The notes below the pieces were generated by a model, which was given only the letters and a program-made list of their open reading frames with translations, did not search any database and was not told the origin of the DNA. A DNA stretch of 60,317 bases from NCBI RefSeq assembly GCF_004799035.1, contig NZ_MWIO01000011.1:1-60317 (forward strand), read 5' to 3'. How positions within the stretch are numbered: position 1 is the stretch's first letter; each line of letters starts with the position of its first letter. The translations under genes and the position numbers were made by a program. Below are positions 19,004 through 27,368 of this stretch, piece by piece. Source of the stretch: Rhodanobacter lindaniclasticus (lineage in GTDB: Bacteria > Pseudomonadota > Gammaproteobacteria > Xanthomonadales > Rhodanobacteraceae).

Positions 19004-19054
19004 GAGAGTCCGGCATGGATGCCGGGGTTTGCTCTCCGCGAAATGGATTTCGCG
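19004..19054 (-). repeat. Two tetraloop hairpins between atpH and atpA
   Basis: Plus-strand positions: CCGGCA-TGGA-TGCCGG (19010-19025), itself enclosed by GAGAG (19004-19008) and CTCTC (19032-19036), and CGCGAAA-TGGA-TTTCGCG (19037-19054). Loops are identical to those of the atpG-atpD array while the stems are unrelated. Confidence 0.7.
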
Positions 19055-19059
19055 TGAAA

Positions 19060-19593
19060 CTAATTACTCAGCGCGCCGGCCAGCTTGGCCAGCCGTCCGC
19101 GCGCGGAACCGTCGATCACTTCGCTGCCGGTGTCGATCACCGCACCGGCCAGCAGCGAGGCATCGACCTGGGTGTCCAGTTCGATCTCGCGCTTGAAGCG
19201 GCGCTTCAGCGAGGCCTTGAGCTGCTCGGTCTGCGTCGTGTCCAGCGCCATCGCGCTGGTCACCTTGACCAGCAGCTGCGACTCGGACTCGCGCTTGAAC
19301 GTCTCGTACAACTCGGCCACCTCCGGCAGCAACGCCAGCCGTCGCTGCTCGGCCATTTCGGCGAGGAACTTGCCGAACGGCGCCTCGGCAGCGATACCGG
19401 CCGGGAGATGCAGCGCGACGAGCTGCGCGGGCAGCACCCGCGGATCGTTGCCGAGACCGGCCACGCGCGGATCGGCCGCGACCGCGGCGGCGAACGCCAG
19501 CGCCTGCGACCACGCATCCAGCGTGCCGGCGGCGTGCGCCACTTCGAACGCGGCTCGGGCGTAGGGACGGGCGAGGGTGATTGCCTGGGCCAT
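19060..19593 (-). CDS. atpH: ATP synthase F1 delta subunit
   Basis: Peripheral-stalk connector between F1 alpha and the b subunits, 177 aa, identical in length to E. coli AtpH. The N-terminal helical domain (ARPYARAAFEVA) and the C-terminal LLAGAVIDTGSEVIDGS segment are typical. It starts three bases after atpF, so the two are probably translated together. Confidence 0.95.
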   Translation of the reverse strand: MAQAITLARPYARAAFEVAHAAGTLDAWSQALAFAAAVAADPRVAGLGNDPRVLPAQLVALHLPAGIAAEAPFGKFLAEMAEQRRLALLPEVAELYETFKRESESQLLVKVTSAMALDTTQTEQLKASLKRRFKREIELDTQVDASLLAGAVIDTGSEVIDGSARGRLAKLAGALSN

Positions 19594-19596
19594 CGA

Positions 19597-20067
19597 TCAG
19601 ATCTCGGCCGCGAGCTGGTCGAGCAGGGCCTTGTGCGTCGAGGCATCGACCTCGCGCTGCACGATCTTGCTGGCGCCGGCGACGGCCAGCGCACCGACCT
19701 GCTCGCGCAACTGGTCGCGCGCGCGCTGGGCCATCGAGGCGATGTCGTCCTGCGCCGAAGCCTTCAGGCGATTGATCTCGCTGACGGCTTCGCCACGGGC
19801 CTTTTCGATGATCTGGTTGGCCTGCTGCTGGGCCTTGTCGATGATCTCCGAGGCTTGCAGGCGGGCCTGCTTGATCTCGGCCTGGACCTTGGCGTCGGCA
19901 TCCTTCAGATCGGCGTGCGCGCGCTCGGCCGCATTCAGGCCTTCGGCAATCTTGAGCTGGCGCTCTTCGATGGCCTTGTTGAGATACGGCCAGATGAAGT
20001 GCACACAGAACCAGATCAGGATGGCGAACGAAATCATTTCGCCAATCAAGGTCGCGTTGAAATCCAT
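19597..20067 (-). CDS. atpF: ATP synthase F0 b subunit
   Basis: Peripheral-stalk subunit, 156 aa (E. coli 156). One N-terminal membrane segment is followed by a long charged coiled coil rich in Ala, Glu, Lys and Gln. The segment [21 protein letters not shown] junction between membrane and stalk is readable in the first 40 residues. It follows atpE across 89 bases that hold two perfect hairpins. Confidence 0.96.
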   Translation of the reverse strand: MDFNATLIGEMISFAILIWFCVHFIWPYLNKAIEERQLKIAEGLNAAERAHADLKDADAKVQAEIKQARLQASEIIDKAQQQANQIIEKARGEAVSEINRLKASAQDDIASMAQRARDQLREQVGALAVAGASKIVQREVDASTHKALLDQLAAEI

Positions 20068-20100
20068 CGCTGCGTTACCTGCAAATACGGGTTGAACCGA

Positions 20101-20149
20101 ACCCGGGCGTCAGGACGCCCGGGTCGAAACGGCGGCGCCGTGCGCCGCC
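20101..20149 (-). promoter_or_regulatory. Two strong hairpins between atpE and atpF
   Basis: First hairpin: ACCCGGGCGT (20101-20110), 4-base loop, ACGCCCGGGT (20115-20124), ten perfect pairs. Second: GGCGGCGC (20131-20138), 3-base loop, GCGCCGCC (20142-20149), eight perfect pairs. No T run follows either, so they look like mRNA stability or partial-attenuation elements downstream of the highly expressed c-subunit gene rather than full terminators. Confidence 0.6.
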
Positions 20150-20156
20150 ACGTGAC

Positions 20157-21324
<1,168 letters not shown>

Positions 21325-21690
21325 TCAACCCTTGAATCTGAACGCCAGCAGATAGACCGCGTAGGCAGCCACCAACCCCGTGATGGCGGCCAGTGGCGGC
21401 AACTTGAATTGGAACAGGATCACGACCAGCCCTCCGACGATCACGACCCATTTCAGGAGCATGCCCGCCAGCAGCCGACCCAGCGCCAGACCCGCGCCGC
21501 CAATGCCGCTGAACATCCGCGCCGACATCACCGCGGTGCCCAGTGCCACCACCACCGCGCCTGCCGCGGCCGATGCCGCTTCACGACGCCCCAGCACAAG
21601 GAAGGTGCCGCCCACCAGCAGAGCCACTGCGAACTGCAGCAGCACGATGCGCAAGGCGATGCGCCGACCCGAGGCCAGGTTGTTGAGCAA
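21325..21690 (-). CDS. atpI: AtpI-like ATP synthase-associated membrane protein
   Basis: Product of 121 aa with four hydrophobic segments and a basic N-terminus (SGRRIALRIVLLQF). AtpI proteins are non-essential and are thought to help assemble the c ring or handle Mg2+. The call rests on size, topology and its place as first gene of the atp operon, immediately upstream of atpB. Sequence similarity in this family is weak, so alternative names are possible, but not another location in the complex. Confidence 0.8.
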   Translation of the reverse strand: MLNNLASGRRIALRIVLLQFAVALLVGGTFLVLGRREAASAAAGAVVVALGTAVMSARMFSGIGGAGLALGRLLAGMLLKWVVIVGGLVVILFQFKLPPLAAITGLVAAYAVYLLAFRFKG

Positions 21691-21759
21691 GTGACGTCTC
21701 CGCGCGGCCCTTGTCAGGCGGCACCGATCCAGTCACCCGCCACGATCCGAATCCGTAAA

Positions 21760-21789
21760 AGTATATCAGTGCGCCGATTGCCCGGACAA
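21760..21789 (-). promoter_or_regulatory. Predicted sigma-70 promoter of the atp operon
   Basis: On the minus strand: -35 TTGTCC (21784-21789), 18-base spacer, -10 TATACT (21760-21765). Expected transcription start is near 21753, giving a leader of about 60 bases before atpI. Confidence 0.55.
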
Positions 21790-21885
21790 GCCGCAAACCC
21801 GGCGAACCCCCGCGCTGCACGCACGGACGCGTACCCGCGTGGCACCTGCGACGATCCGCCGCAACCGCAGGATCCTGCGCACAAA

Positions 21886-21915
21886 AGAAGGCCGGACATC
21901 CTTGTCCGGCCTTCT
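21886..21915 (-). terminator. Rho-independent terminator of the phasin gene
   Basis: Perfect 13-base arms at 21886-21898 and 21903-21915 around a 4-base loop, followed on the minus strand by TTTTG. It lies 30 bases after the phasin stop codon. Confidence 0.85.
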
Positions 21916-21945
21916 CGGGGGTGTTGCAACCGTTGACCGCCGTGA

Positions 21946-22332
21946 TTACTTGGCGGCGGCCTTCTTGCCGGCGACCGGCGCGGCTACCGCGTCGTTCGCC
22001 GCCTGGCGCTGCTCCTGCACCAATGCGTTCAGCGACTCGGCGGTCTTCTGGGTGATCGCCAGCACTTCCTGCGACACCGCCACGGCGCGCTCGGCGTTCT
22101 CGCGGCTCAGGCTGCTGCCCTTCTCCCACAGGCCGCGCAGGCCGTCGATGTCACGGGCCTCCATCACCTCGGTGACGAACTCGGCGGAGACCTTGGTCTG
22201 CTCCTCGAGCGCCTTGAGCTGCAGCTCGGCAACTTTCTCCAGGCCCTTCAGGGCCAGCGAATGCGCCTTGAACGCGCTGTCGGTGAACTGCTTGGTGAAC
22301 GCAAAAAGCTGGTTGTTGAATTGCTGGGTCAT
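21946..22332 (-). CDS. Phasin family protein
   Basis: Amphipathic helical protein of 128 aa. The N-terminal pattern FNNQLFAFTKQFTDSAFKA, repeated hydrophobic heptads, and the Lys/Ala-rich tail (VAGKKAAAK) match the phasin_2 group that coats polyhydroxyalkanoate granules; related proteins also occur in strains without granules. No pha synthesis genes are in the window. GAGGAA lies seven bases before ATG 22332. A complete promoter and terminator surround it, so it is a single-gene transcript. Confidence 0.88.
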   Translation of the reverse strand: MTQQFNNQLFAFTKQFTDSAFKAHSLALKGLEKVAELQLKALEEQTKVSAEFVTEVMEARDIDGLRGLWEKGSSLSRENAERAVAVSQEVLAITQKTAESLNALVQEQRQAANDAVAAPVAGKKAAAK

Positions 22333-22368
22333 GGCTCGTTCCTCGTGGAGGATGGGGTAGTGGCAGCC

Positions 22369-22398
22369 ACTCTAGCAAAGCTTCTGTTGCGTTGCAAC
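22369..22398 (-). promoter_or_regulatory. Phasin promoter with an overlapping GTTGC-N3-GCAAC dyad
   Basis: Minus strand: -35 TTGCAA (22392-22397), 17-base spacer, -10 TAGAGT (22369-22374), transcription start near 22362. The -35 box is inside the dyad GTTGC-GTT-GCAAC (22386-22398), a plausible operator for a PhaR-type repressor; this role is inference. Confidence 0.6.
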
Positions 22399-22483
22399 AT
22401 GAATTTCAGGAAATCGCCAGACCAGTCGACAAATGTTCAGCGTAAACGCTTACTTGCGAAAGTCATTCGCATAACGCAACGCG

Positions 22484-22846
22484 TCAGAAATCGACCCGGC
22501 TGCAGCTCGCCCCCGACGTGCAGGTCTCGTGCACCACGACCTTGTCCAGCCCCGCCAGCCGCGGCTCCAGCCGCTGCCAGATCCAGCGAGCCAGCATCTC
22601 GCTGGTCGGGTTCTCCAGCCCCTCGATGTCATTGAGGTAGTGGTGGTCGAGCTGGTCGTACAACGGCTGGAAGGCCGTCTTCAGCTCGGCAAAATCCATC
22701 ACCCAGCCGAGCCGGGGGTCCGGCTCGCCGGAAACATGGATCTCGACACGGAACGAATGACCATGCAGCCGCGCGCATTTGTGGCCTTCCGGCACGTGCG
22801 GCAGGCGGTGGGCTGCTTCGAGCTGAAACACCTTGAAGATGTGCAT
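22484..22846 (-). CDS. queD: 6-carboxytetrahydropterin synthase QueD
   Basis: Second step of queuosine (7-deazaguanine) synthesis: converts dihydroneopterin triphosphate to 6-carboxy-tetrahydropterin. The 120-aa length matches QueD. Zinc ligands H13, H28 and H30 (in LHGHSF) and nucleophile C24 (in KCARLHG) are visible, as are the [10 protein letters not shown] and PTSEMLARW blocks. ATG at 22846 chosen because the family starts with this MxxFKVF-type strand; the in-frame extension upstream has no counterpart. It sits 54 bases downstream of the tRNA-Met gene on the same strand. Confidence 0.93.
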   Translation of the reverse strand: MHIFKVFQLEAAHRLPHVPEGHKCARLHGHSFRVEIHVSGEPDPRLGWVMDFAELKTAFQPLYDQLDHHYLNDIEGLENPTSEMLARWIWQRLEPRLAGLDKVVVHETCTSGASCSRVDF

Positions 22847-22900
22847 GGCGACGTCCGCGCGGATGGACACGTCGGCGGGAACGGACACGCGCGACACGTT

Positions 22901-22977
22901 TGGTGGCTATGGGTGGACTCGAACCACCGACCCCAGCATTATGAGTGCTGTGCTCTAACCAGCTGAGCTACATAGCC
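22901..22977 (-). tRNA. tRNA-Met (anticodon CAU), elongator type
   Basis: Complete cloverleaf of 77 bases on the minus strand including an encoded CCA (22901-22903). Acceptor stem GGCTATG pairs with CATAGCC, the D arm reads AGCTCAGCTGGTTAGAGC, the anticodon loop is CTCATAA, and the T arm carries GGTTCGAGTCC. Overall it closely matches E. coli elongator tRNA-Met, not the initiator, which lacks the first acceptor pair. Confidence 0.95.
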
Positions 22978-23018
22978 ACGGAGAGGCCGCCGCGGGGCGA
23001 TCGCCGGCGGGGCGCGGA

Positions 23019-23047
23019 AGTGTAGTGGGCGGAGCGCGTTCGTTCAA
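23019..23047 (-). promoter_or_regulatory. Predicted promoter of the tRNA-Met gene
   Basis: Minus strand: -35 TTGAAC (23042-23047), 17-base spacer, -10 TACACT (23019-23024). Start expected near 23012, about 35 bases before the mature tRNA. Confidence 0.55.
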
Positions 23048-23150
23048 GTCGGCGGCTTGCCGCTGCTTTGCGGGCTGTGGTTGAATCGGGTCAGGATCGC
23101 GCGGCCATTCTGCCGCCGGTTCGCGGGGCCTTGGCCCCGGGAGGCGACGC

Positions 23151-23711
23151 ATGATTGATGTAGATGGCTACCGTCCGAACGTGGGGATCGTGCTGCTCAA
23201 CGCAGACGGCCAGCTGTTCTGGGCGCGCCGGGTCAATCGTGACGGCTGGCAGTTCCCGCAGGGCGGCATGCGCACCGACGAGACCCCGCTGGAGGCGATG
23301 TACCGCGAGCTGGAGGAGGAAACCGGCCTGGCGGCGCACCACGTGGAAGTGATCACCGCCACCCACGGCTGGCTGCGTTATCGCCTGCCGGAGCGCTATG
23401 TGCGCCGGCACCAGCGGCCGACCTGCATCGGCCAGAAGCAAGTGTGGTTCCTGCTCAAGCTGGTCGGTGGCGAGGAAGCGTTGAAGCTCGATGCCAACGA
23501 GAAGCCGGAGTTCGACATCTGGCGCTGGGTGGATTTCTGGTACCCGGCCGCGCATGTGGTGAACTTCAAGCGCGACGTGTACGCCCGGGCGCTGCGCCAC
23601 TTCGCACCGTTGGTGGAAGAGCTGTTCGGCGTGGAGATTGGAACCACGCCGCCGCGGGCCGACGCGGACACCCCCGCCGGCGGTCCGCGCACGGGTCGCG
23701 CGGCGGCCTGA
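23151..23711 (+). CDS. rppH: RNA pyrophosphohydrolase RppH
   Basis: Nudix hydrolase of 186 aa that removes pyrophosphate from 5'-triphosphorylated mRNAs and so triggers RNase E decay. The N-terminal segment [13 protein letters not shown], the WQFPQGG block and the complete Nudix box (GGMRTDETP followed by RELEEETGL) identify it. GGGAG lies six bases before ATG 23151. The last ~25 residues are a Pro/Ala/Arg-rich tail not needed for catalysis. Confidence 0.95.
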   Translation: MIDVDGYRPNVGIVLLNADGQLFWARRVNRDGWQFPQGGMRTDETPLEAMYRELEEETGLAAHHVEVITATHGWLRYRLPERYVRRHQRPTCIGQKQVWFLLKLVGGEEALKLDANEKPEFDIWRWVDFWYPAAHVVNFKRDVYARALRHFAPLVEELFGVEIGTTPPRADADTPAGGPRTGRAAA

Positions 23712-23791
23712 CCAGGCCGCACCCCGGTCGCGCAGAGCGGGCGCGCTCCCACGCAACTAGGCCAGGCGGGTGGCAACTCGCAACCCTGTTG

Positions 23792-23821
23792 TTGACAATC
23801 GTTCGCATTCGCGTTCTCATA
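23792..23821 (+). promoter_or_regulatory. bfd promoter region with a putative Fur box
   Basis: A TTGACA hexamer (23792-23797) is followed at 17-18 bases by a weak -10 (around 23815-23821). The overlapping 19-mer at 23794-23812 (GACAATCGTTCGCATTCGC) matches the classical Fur consensus at 11 of 19 positions with the GACAAT...CATT halves conserved. Iron repression of bfd is expected in this group. Confidence 0.5.
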
Positions 23822-23827
23822 CGCGCC

Positions 23828-24025
23828 ATGTACGTTTGCATGTGCAATGCCGTCACCGACCACGACATCCGCCGCGAGGCGGCCGATGGCGTGCAGACCT
23901 TTGCCGAACTGCAGGCGCGCACCGGCTGTTCGGACTGCTGCGGCTGCTGCGGCGACGAAGCCCGCGCCACCTTCGAGCAGGCCCGCCGGCAGGTGCTCTG
24001 CAAGCTTCCCCTCGTCGCCGCCTGA
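23828..24025 (+). CDS. bfd: Bacterioferritin-associated ferredoxin Bfd
   Basis: Small [2Fe-2S] protein of 65 aa that reduces bacterioferritin and releases its iron. N-terminal MYVCMCNAVTD gives the first two cluster ligands, C4 and C6. The second pair lies in CSDCCGCC, which holds five Cys (C34, C37, C38, C40, C41) where family members usually have a CxxC; the exact ligands cannot be assigned by eye. A Fur-like site overlaps its promoter, and its partner gene bfr follows 112 bases downstream on the same strand. Confidence 0.92.
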   Translation: MYVCMCNAVTDHDIRREAADGVQTFAELQARTGCSDCCGCCGDEARATFEQARRQVLCKLPLVAA

Positions 24026-24090
24026 GCCGACGCGCCCGCCACGCATCGCCGTGCGGGCAAACCATGGGCATTCCCGTTCCGTCCCGACTG

Positions 24091-24114
24091 CCGCGGAGTT
24101 TGTATAGTCCGCGG
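24091..24114 (+). promoter_or_regulatory. Dyad symmetry overlapping the likely -10 box of bfr
   Basis: CCGCGGA (24091-24097) and TCCGCGG (24108-24114) are perfect inverted repeats around a 10-base spacer that contains TATAGT (24103-24108), the best -10 candidate for bfr. No matching -35 is clear, which fits activator- or repressor-dependent control. Function inferred only. Confidence 0.45.
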
Positions 24115-24137
24115 GTCTGTCGTGATGGAGAAAAGCC

Positions 24138-24608
24138 ATGAAGGGTGATGCCAAGGTCATCGAGTACCTCAACAAGGTGCTCTACAACGAGCTGACCGCG
24201 ATCAACCAGTATTTCCTGCATGCCCGCATGTACAGGAACTGGGGCTACACCGAGCTGGCCGAGCACGAGTACAAGGAATCGATCGACGAGATGAAGCACG
24301 CCGACCGACTGATCGAGCGCATCCTGTTCCTCGACGGCCTGCCCAACCTGCAGCGGCTGGGCAAGCTGCGCATCGGCGAGCACCCGGTGGAGGCGCTGCA
24401 GGGCGATCTGGATCTGGAGCTGGCCGCCACCGTCGACCTGCGCGAAGCGATTGCTTACAGCGAAGGCATCGCCGACTACATCAGCCGCGATCTGTTCAAG
24501 CACATCCTGCATGACGAGGAAGAACACATCGACTGGCTGGAAACCCAGTTCAACCTGATCAAGGACATCGGCGCGGAACGCTATCTGCAGAGCAAGATGC
24601 AGAGCTGA
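24138..24608 (+). CDS. bfr: Bacterioferritin
   Basis: Iron-storage protein of 156 aa forming a 24-mer. The di-iron ferroxidase ligands E18, E51, H54, E94, E127 and H130 are in the expected positions (for example DEMKHAD and DEEEHID), and M52, the haem-binding Met that separates bacterioferritins from ferritins, is present. GGAG lies about nine bases before ATG 24138. With bfd just upstream the pair forms a store-and-release unit. Confidence 0.96.
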   Translation: MKGDAKVIEYLNKVLYNELTAINQYFLHARMYRNWGYTELAEHEYKESIDEMKHADRLIERILFLDGLPNLQRLGKLRIGEHPVEALQGDLDLELAATVDLREAIAYSEGIADYISRDLFKHILHDEEEHIDWLETQFNLIKDIGAERYLQSKMQS

Positions 24609-24722
24609 AGCCGGTTGCGCAGCGCGCACGCCGCCACAGTGCATCCGCGCGGGCGTGCGCCCGTTCCTTGACGCTTTCGTCACGCCCGGGCTATACCTCG
24701 GGTTTTCCGGGAACGTCCTCCC

Positions 24723-25475
24723 ATGGGTTCACGACCACCTCCGCGTCTCGTGGTGCGCAGGCACGACGACGTCGGCCGCCGCTGGCGCCGCCTGTGGTGG
24801 GGTCTGGCGTGGCTGGCCAGCCTGCTGGCGGTGGGTGCAGCGGTGCATCTGCTGGGCGCGCGCAGCACGCCGGCGGTGGTCGACCACAAGCAGCAGCGTG
24901 CGCTGCTGGCCGAGGTCGACGATCTCAAGCAGCAGGTGGCGAACCTGCAGCGCGCCGGCCAGGTCAACGAGGTGGCGACCAGCGCCCTGCGCGGCACCCT
25001 GGCGCAACGCGAGAAGGAGTTGAGCGCGCTGCGCTCGGACCTCGGGTTCTATTCGCGCCTGGTTGCCGGCAACGGCCAGCGCCAGGGACTCAAGCTGCAG
25101 GAGGTGAAGCTGCAGCCGATCGCCGGTTCGCGTGGCTGGACGCTGATCCTCAGCCTCACCCAGAACGCCAAGCGCGGCGACGAGGTCAGCGGCCATGCCA
25201 CGGTCAGCGTGGAGGGCATGCGCAAGGACAAGGTCGTGACGCTCGACTGGCCGGCGCTGGGCGACGGCGCGCAGAAGGACGGCCTGCCGTTCCGCTTCAC
25301 CTATTTCCAGCAGTTGCAGGGCACGATCGTGCTGCCCGCGGATTTCCGGCCGACGCGGCTGCGCATCCGCGTTGATCCGGCCAGCGGCGAGACCATCAGC
25401 CGCACCGTGGCATGGAGCGCCGCCTTGTCCGGCAACATCACTACCGCCGAGGGAGACCGAGATGCTCAACCGTAG
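24723..25475 (+). CDS. DUF6776 family membrane-anchored protein
   Basis: Product of 250 aa: a basic N-terminal tail, one membrane segment (residues ~25-47), a periplasmic coiled coil (KQQRALLAEVDDLKQQVANL) and a C-terminal beta-rich domain containing LKLQEVKLQPIAG. I recognise it as the DUF6776 group of Xanthomonadales and relatives, always near a bactofilin gene; molecular function is not established. Its 3' end overlaps the bactofilin start by 14 bases, so the two are translated together. Confidence 0.78.
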   Translation: MGSRPPPRLVVRRHDDVGRRWRRLWWGLAWLASLLAVGAAVHLLGARSTPAVVDHKQQRALLAEVDDLKQQVANLQRAGQVNEVATSALRGTLAQREKELSALRSDLGFYSRLVAGNGQRQGLKLQEVKLQPIAGSRGWTLILSLTQNAKRGDEVSGHATVSVEGMRKDKVVTLDWPALGDGAQKDGLPFRFTYFQQLQGTIVLPADFRPTRLRIRVDPASGETISRTVAWSAALSGNITTAEGDRDAQP

Positions 25476-25896
25476 ACGCAGCGACCGCAACCGCGGCAGT
25501 TCCGAAACCAGCCTGATCGCCCGCGGCACGGTGATCCGCGGCGACCTGCGCTTCAGCGGCGCGCTACACCTGGACGGGCGCATCGAGGGCAGCGTGCTGG
25601 CCGAGGGCGACGACGCCATGTTCACCCTCAGCGAGCATGGCGAGGTGCAGGGCGAGGTGCACGTGCCGCAGGCGGTGATCAACGGCCACATCACCGGCGA
25701 CGTTCACGTCAGCGTGCGGCTGGAGCTGGCGCCGCTGGCCCGCATCGACGGCGACCTGCGCTACCACACGCTGGAAATGGCCGCCGGCGCCCAGGTCAAC
25801 GGGCGCATCTCGCGCCAGGCCGAACCGGCGCAGCGCGCGCTGGCCGCGCCGGAAGCAGGGACCACCGACGTCGACGAGGAAGCGTTGCCGGCCTGA
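25462..25896 (+). CDS. Bactofilin (polymer-forming cytoskeletal protein)
   Basis: Product of 144 aa with the bactofilin core: a short basic N-terminus, then a right-handed beta-helix built from repeats such as [21 protein letters not shown], ending in a Pro/Ala/Glu tail. Bactofilins polymerise without nucleotide and act as scaffolds for cell shape or envelope proteins. GGGAG lies eight bases before ATG 25462. Overlap with the DUF6776 gene suggests the membrane protein anchors or directs the filament; this is inference from context. Confidence 0.9.
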   Translation: MLNRRRSDRNRGSSETSLIARGTVIRGDLRFSGALHLDGRIEGSVLAEGDDAMFTLSEHGEVQGEVHVPQAVINGHITGDVHVSVRLELAPLARIDGDLRYHTLEMAAGAQVNGRISRQAEPAQRALAAPEAGTTDVDEEALPA

Positions 25897-25942
25897 CGCG
25901 CTATGCTTGTGTCTGTCCGCTCCGATCCCCATTCAGATAGCC

Positions 25943-26311
25943 ATGGCAACCATCGTCTCGATTCCCGATTACCGCACCGGCGGCGCACCGCTCGAATTCA
26001 CCGCGGCTGCCGCGCACAAGGTGCATGAGCTGATTGCCGAGGAAGGCAATCCGGAACTGAAGCTGCGCGTGTACATTTCCGGCGGCGGCTGCTCCGGCTT
26101 CCAGTACGGTTTCACCTTCGACGAGGCCCAGGCCGAGGACGACCTGGCAGTCGAGCGCGAAGGCGCCACCCTGTTGTGCGATCCGCTGTCGCTGCAATAC
26201 CTCACCGGGGCGCAGATCGACTACGCGGAAAACCTCAGCGGCGCGCAGTTCGTGATCAGCAACCCGAATGCGAAAACCACTTGCGGCTGCGGCTCCTCCT
26301 TCACCGCCTGA
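25943..26311 (+). CDS. erpA: Iron-sulfur cluster insertion protein ErpA
   Basis: A-type Fe-S carrier that passes clusters to apo-proteins such as IspG/IspH. The 122-aa product has the three ligands in [11 protein letters not shown] and CGCGSSF. The preceding segment [10 protein letters not shown] is also typical. ATG at 25943 chosen because the family begins with a short MATIVS-like strand; an upstream in-frame ATG would add 12 unmatched residues. It follows bactofilin by 46 bases. Confidence 0.94.
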   Translation: MATIVSIPDYRTGGAPLEFTAAAAHKVHELIAEEGNPELKLRVYISGGGCSGFQYGFTFDEAQAEDDLAVEREGATLLCDPLSLQYLTGAQIDYAENLSGAQFVISNPNAKTTCGCGSSFTA

Positions 26312-26321
26312 CGCCCTCGCC

Positions 26322-27296
26322 ATGGACCAGGCCAGGCTGCCGCGCCCCAACACCTTCGCCGGCCTGAGCCTGGTGCTCGACCGCATGGCCGAGCATCGCG
26401 ACGAGGCGACCTGGGTGGCCGCGCGGGCACACGCGAAAACCGCACGCTACCTGCTGCTGGACGCCACCGGCGAGGCCTATCTCCGCCGCGACGGCGATGC
26501 GCTGCGCTGGCTCGACGCCGCCGAACGCGCGCAATGGCTGGCCGACACGCGCGCCACCTTGCTCGGCATCGCGCACGAGCGGCCGCACTTCCTGCTGGTG
26601 GTGGACGATCACGATGAGGCGCAGGCGCTGGAGACCGCGCTGGATGCGCGCCGGATGAGTCTGCGCGGCGCCGGCCTGTTGCTGGCCGCGGACGAGGCCG
26701 GCTTGTTCGCCTACGCCAAGGGGCTGTCGCACTGGCAACGCGAGACACGGTTCTGCGCGTACTGCGGCGGGCCGTTGCAGCTGGTGGCCGCCGGGCATCG
26801 GGCACAATGCCGCAATCCCGATTGCGCGCGGCTGCATTTCCCGCGCACGGATGCGGCGGTGATCATGCTGGTCGAGCACGACGGTGCCTGCCTGCTCGGG
26901 CGGCAGCCCGGCTGGCCACCGCACCGCTACTCCACGCTGGCCGGCTTCGTCGAGCCGGGCGAGGCACTCGAAGACGCGGTGCGCCGCGAGGTGGCCGAGG
27001 AATCGGGGGTGATCGTGGACGAGGTGCGCTACCACTCCTCGCAGCCGTGGCCGATGCCGGCGTCGCTGATGGTCGGCTTCATCGCCACCGCGGTGTCGCG
27101 CGAGATCCGCATGCGCGACCTGGAACTGGAGGACGCGCGTTGGTTCACGCCGGAGCAGATCGTCGACGGCATCGCCGACGGCAGCTTCCTGCCGTCCACG
27201 CGCCTGTCGGTGTCCTATCGGCTGCTGGCGCACTGGCTGCACGAACGGGCCGGACTGGAGCTGGACGCGCTGACCGCGGTCGCACCCATCGCCTGA
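26322..27296 (+). CDS. nudC: NAD-capped RNA hydrolase / NAD+ diphosphatase NudC
   Basis: Zinc-ribbon Nudix enzyme of 324 aa that removes NAD caps from RNA and hydrolyses NADH. Four zinc Cys are visible (FCAYCGG and CRNPDC), then the Nudix box (GFVEPGE...REVAEESG) and the NADH-pyrophosphatase signature SQPWPMPASLM. It is longer than E. coli NudC (257 aa) because of an extended N-terminal domain. It starts 10 bases after erpA. Confidence 0.92.
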   Translation: MDQARLPRPNTFAGLSLVLDRMAEHRDEATWVAARAHAKTARYLLLDATGEAYLRRDGDALRWLDAAERAQWLADTRATLLGIAHERPHFLLVVDDHDEAQALETALDARRMSLRGAGLLLAADEAGLFAYAKGLSHWQRETRFCAYCGGPLQLVAAGHRAQCRNPDCARLHFPRTDAAVIMLVEHDGACLLGRQPGWPPHRYSTLAGFVEPGEALEDAVRREVAEESGVIVDEVRYHSSQPWPMPASLMVGFIATAVSREIRMRDLELEDARWFTPEQIVDGIADGSFLPSTRLSVSYRLLAHWLHERAGLELDALTAVAPIA

Positions 27297-27368
27297 TTCG
27301 TCCCGGCGGAACTCCGTCGCGGCACGCGGGTCGTTGTCCGGTTACCCGGCCAAGGATGGACCTCCTGC

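Noticed and set aside
16263..19054. Calling the atp hairpins CsrA/RsmA sites of the atp mRNA
   Set aside because: The GGA loops are on the non-transcribed sense for atp; the mRNA carries the complement. Kept only as a conditional antisense idea.
20101..20149. Intrinsic terminators between atpE and atpF
   Set aside because: Strong stems but no T run on the minus strand, and ending transcription here would remove essential downstream subunits.
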